From W0P28-013 sp963593685 (GTDB taxonomy: Bacteria > Bacteroidota > Bacteroidia > Bacteroidales > Paludibacteraceae), in contig CAVBBP010000082.1 of the NCBI GenBank assembly GCA_963593685.1, positions 1-6,142 of the forward strand: DNA of 6,142 nt. The letters are read 5' to 3'. A program made the translations under genes and the position numbers. The notes under the pieces were generated by a model. It was not told the DNA's origin. It ran no database searches and worked only from the letters and a program-made list of their open reading frames with translations. Shown in pieces: positions 5,137 to 6,142 of this stretch (its first letter is position 1; every line of letters begins with the position of its first letter).

Positions 5137-5748
5137 ACGGCGTTGCCCATTCTTCTGATTTTTCTGGTTGTTTTTGTGGTGGTTGCCGCCGCTGTTTGCG
5201 GTGTAGGCCGCCAAAGTGATGGCATCGTTTGGAATGTCGATGCGGCCGTGCGACATCTCGCGCAAATCGTCGAAAATTTTGCTGTCGTCGGCCAACTCTT
5301 TGTTCCAATTCACATAACTTCGTTTCATATCGTTGGCTACCAAGCGCGTCAGTTCGGTGCGTTCGTTGCCTTCGGGTTTTGCAGCGATGGTGTTAATCAG
5401 TGTCTCTATCCAGCGGCCGTAGTGGCGGTATTTGATGCGTGTGGAGTTGTAGGGAATTTTGTCGGGTTTTGGGCGTGTTTCGGGGCGTTTCACCTCGAAC
5501 GGATAGTCGATATCGAGTTTGCAATCGGACATGATGTAGAGGTGATCCCACAGTTTGTGCTTGAAATCGTCGATGTCGCGCAGGTAGGGGAAAAGGTTGC
5601 CCATGATGTCGATGATGGTGCGTGCGCAGCGTGTGCGTTCGGCGCGGTCGTCGATGGTGCAGGCGTATTGCACCATTTGCTGAATGTTGCGCCCATATTC
5701 GGGCATTATCAGTGGCTCTTTGGCGCAATGTGTCAGACTATTTTCCAT
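5125..5748 (-). CDS. DUF4290 domain-containing protein
   Basis: A 207-residue protein of unknown function from a family essentially confined to Bacteroidota. Family-like segments: MPEYGRNIQQMVQYA (15-29), RTRCARTIIDIMGNLFPYLR (38-57), DFKHKLWDHLYIMSDCKLDI (61-80) followed by DYPF, RIKYRHYGRWIE (104-115) and NDMKRSYVNWNK (139-150). It looks helical and soluble, with no signal peptide or membrane segment. After residue 185 the tail is low-complexity, rich in Gly, His, Asn, Gln and Lys and strongly basic, which would suit RNA or DNA contact. The ATG at 5746-5748 adds about 10 residues before the conserved core. The gene converges on the HsdR-N gene, and its last codons overlap that reading frame. 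In Bacteroidetes this family is often near murA and rimM, as I recall; neither is identifiable here. Confidence 0.88.
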   Translation of the reverse strand: MENSLTHCAKEPLIMPEYGRNIQQMVQYACTIDDRAERTRCARTIIDIMGNLFPYLRDIDDFKHKLWDHLYIMSDCKLDIDYPFEVKRPETRPKPDKIPYNSTRIKYRHYGRWIETLINTIAAKPEGNERTELTRLVANDMKRSYVNWNKELADDSKIFDDLREMSHGRIDIPNDAITLAAYTANSGGNHHKNNQKNQKNGQRRSAK

Positions 5749-5782
5749 ATTTTTTGCAATTTCAGAAATTCAAATTTCAAAT

Positions 5783-5856
5783 TTGGTTGATTGGTTGATG
5801 AGTTGATTGGTTGATTGGTCGTTGAAAGGTTGATAAGTTGAAAAGTTTAACGCATT
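5783..5856. repeat. Octamer array, copy 2 of the dispersed element
   Basis: This 74-bp relative of 4484-4565 has the same opening TTGGTTGATT, the same middle GTTGATTGGTCGTTGAAA and the same ending AAGTTTAACGCATT. It is shorter by one 8-bp unit in the right half. Confidence 0.75.
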
Positions 5857-5975
5857 GGTGTTGGTCAGCAGATTTCTGGTTTCTAAGTTTCTATGTTGAT
5901 TGTGGATTTGGTTATTTGGTTAATCCGTTAATTTGAAATTTGTAAATTGGTCTTGGCTTATGGCCTCTTTTCCCG

Positions 5976-5994
5976 TTTTCCCCAAAGGGGAAAA
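5976..5994. repeat. Perfect 8-bp inverted repeat, TTTTCCCC/GGGGAAAA
   Basis: A perfect stem with an AAA loop, about 100 bp beyond the stop of the minus-strand gene at the right edge. No T-tract follows on the minus strand, so it is at best a weak terminator. On the + strand it is followed by GCCTTTTG. Confidence 0.45.
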
Positions 5995-6027
5995 GCCTTT
6001 TGTCTTGCTACTCACATCTTGCGACTA

Positions 6028-6094
6028 ACAATTTGAAATTGCGGCTTGCCGCACCATTCCTCATTCCTCATTCCTCACTTCTAACTGCTAACTA
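6028..6094. repeat. Palindrome plus heptad array, copy 2 of the module at 2542-2610
   Basis: A 25-bp stretch (6032-6056) is identical to 2554-2578 and contains the palindrome TGCGGC-TT-GCCGCA. It is followed here by three ATTCCTC units and then ACTTCTA, ACTGCTA and ACTATTT. The matching copy has ACTCCTC, ACTCCTA, ATTCCTA, ACTCCTC. Just before the palindrome the other copy has one more 8-bp unit (TTGAAATT). Confidence 0.7.
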
Positions 6095-6095
6095 T

Positions 6096-6142
6096 TTAGC
6101 GTTGTTTTGGCGTGGTTGCCTGAAATTCTTTCAGATAAAATG
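6096..6142 (-). CDS. 3' end of an unidentified minus-strand gene (partial)
   Basis: One minus-strand frame enters from the right edge and ends in TAA at 6096-6098. Its last residues read FYLKEFQATTPKQR, which looks like a normal charged C-terminus. Only 14 full codons are present, so the family cannot be recognised. The stop coincides with the edge of the intergenic repeat region, which supports a real gene end. Orientation matches DUF4290, but 347 bp of repeats separate the two. Confidence 0.4.
   Translation of the reverse strand, partial: FYLKEFQATTPKQR

Larger units (their letters stand above)
5749..6095. repeat. Intergenic region of shared tandem-repeat modules upstream of DUF4290
   Basis: No gene is seen in this stretch of nearly 350 bp. 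In order it holds: an AATTTCAA-type patch (about 5766-5782); the octamer element copy 2 (5783-5856); TTTCTGG/TTTCTAAG/TTTCTATG units (5873-5895), which match the array at 2412-2478; an AT-rich stretch; the hairpin TTTTCCCC-AAA-GGGGAAAA (5976-5994); and the TGCGGC-TT-GCCGCA palindrome with its ATTCCTC heptad array (6028-6094). No clear TAnnTTTG promoter for DUF4290 was found. Confidence 0.65.

Noticed and set aside
5143..5790. + strand frame of 215 codons opposite DUF4290
   Set aside because: It is antisense to a clear DUF4290 protein, and its Val/Phe/Cys-rich sequence has no domain features.

Overview
This window looks like a chromosomal segment from a Bacteroidota (probably Bacteroidales) genome. 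Three things support this: a DUF4290 gene and a short AMP nucleosidase of the Bacteroidetes type; promoter -7 boxes of the form TAnnTTTG (three matches, two of them preceded by CTTG at exactly 20 nt); and no Shine-Dalgarno sequences before the starts. The species cannot be named from the sequence.

Left part (1-1280): the 5' end of a TonB-dependent outer-membrane receptor runs leftward off the window, with its own promoter and an upstream pair of 12-bp direct repeats spaced 21 bp apart. Next is a broken coding remnant on the + strand. It is followed by a compact hicAB toxin-antitoxin operon with a promoter, an overlapping perfect palindrome (likely HicB operator) and a hairpin terminator. The toxin gene carries an amber codon at codon 3 but is otherwise intact, and the HicB antitoxin is complete. 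This part is clearly AT-richer than the genes to its right and looks acquired.

Middle (1428-4447), minus strand: a D-2-hydroxyacid dehydrogenase (glyoxylate/hydroxypyruvate reductase-like) lies 266 bp downstream of an amn-holA pair. Amn is AMP nucleosidase and HolA is the DNA polymerase III delta subunit; the two are 12 bp apart and probably co-transcribed.

Right part (4448-6142): a solo HsdR-N-type PD-(D/E)XK nuclease-fold protein on the + strand diverges from amn and converges with a DUF4290 gene, overlapping its 3' end by 12 bp. The last bases hold what looks like the 3' end of another minus-strand gene.

The most unusual structure is in the three long intergenic regions (2379-2644, 4448-4657, 5749-6095). 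They are built from shared degenerate 7- and 8-bp tandem repeats and small palindromes. Two pairs of related copies differ in length by exactly one octamer, which suggests a modular short-tandem-repeat family that changes by unit slippage. The other main lead is the hicA amber codon.
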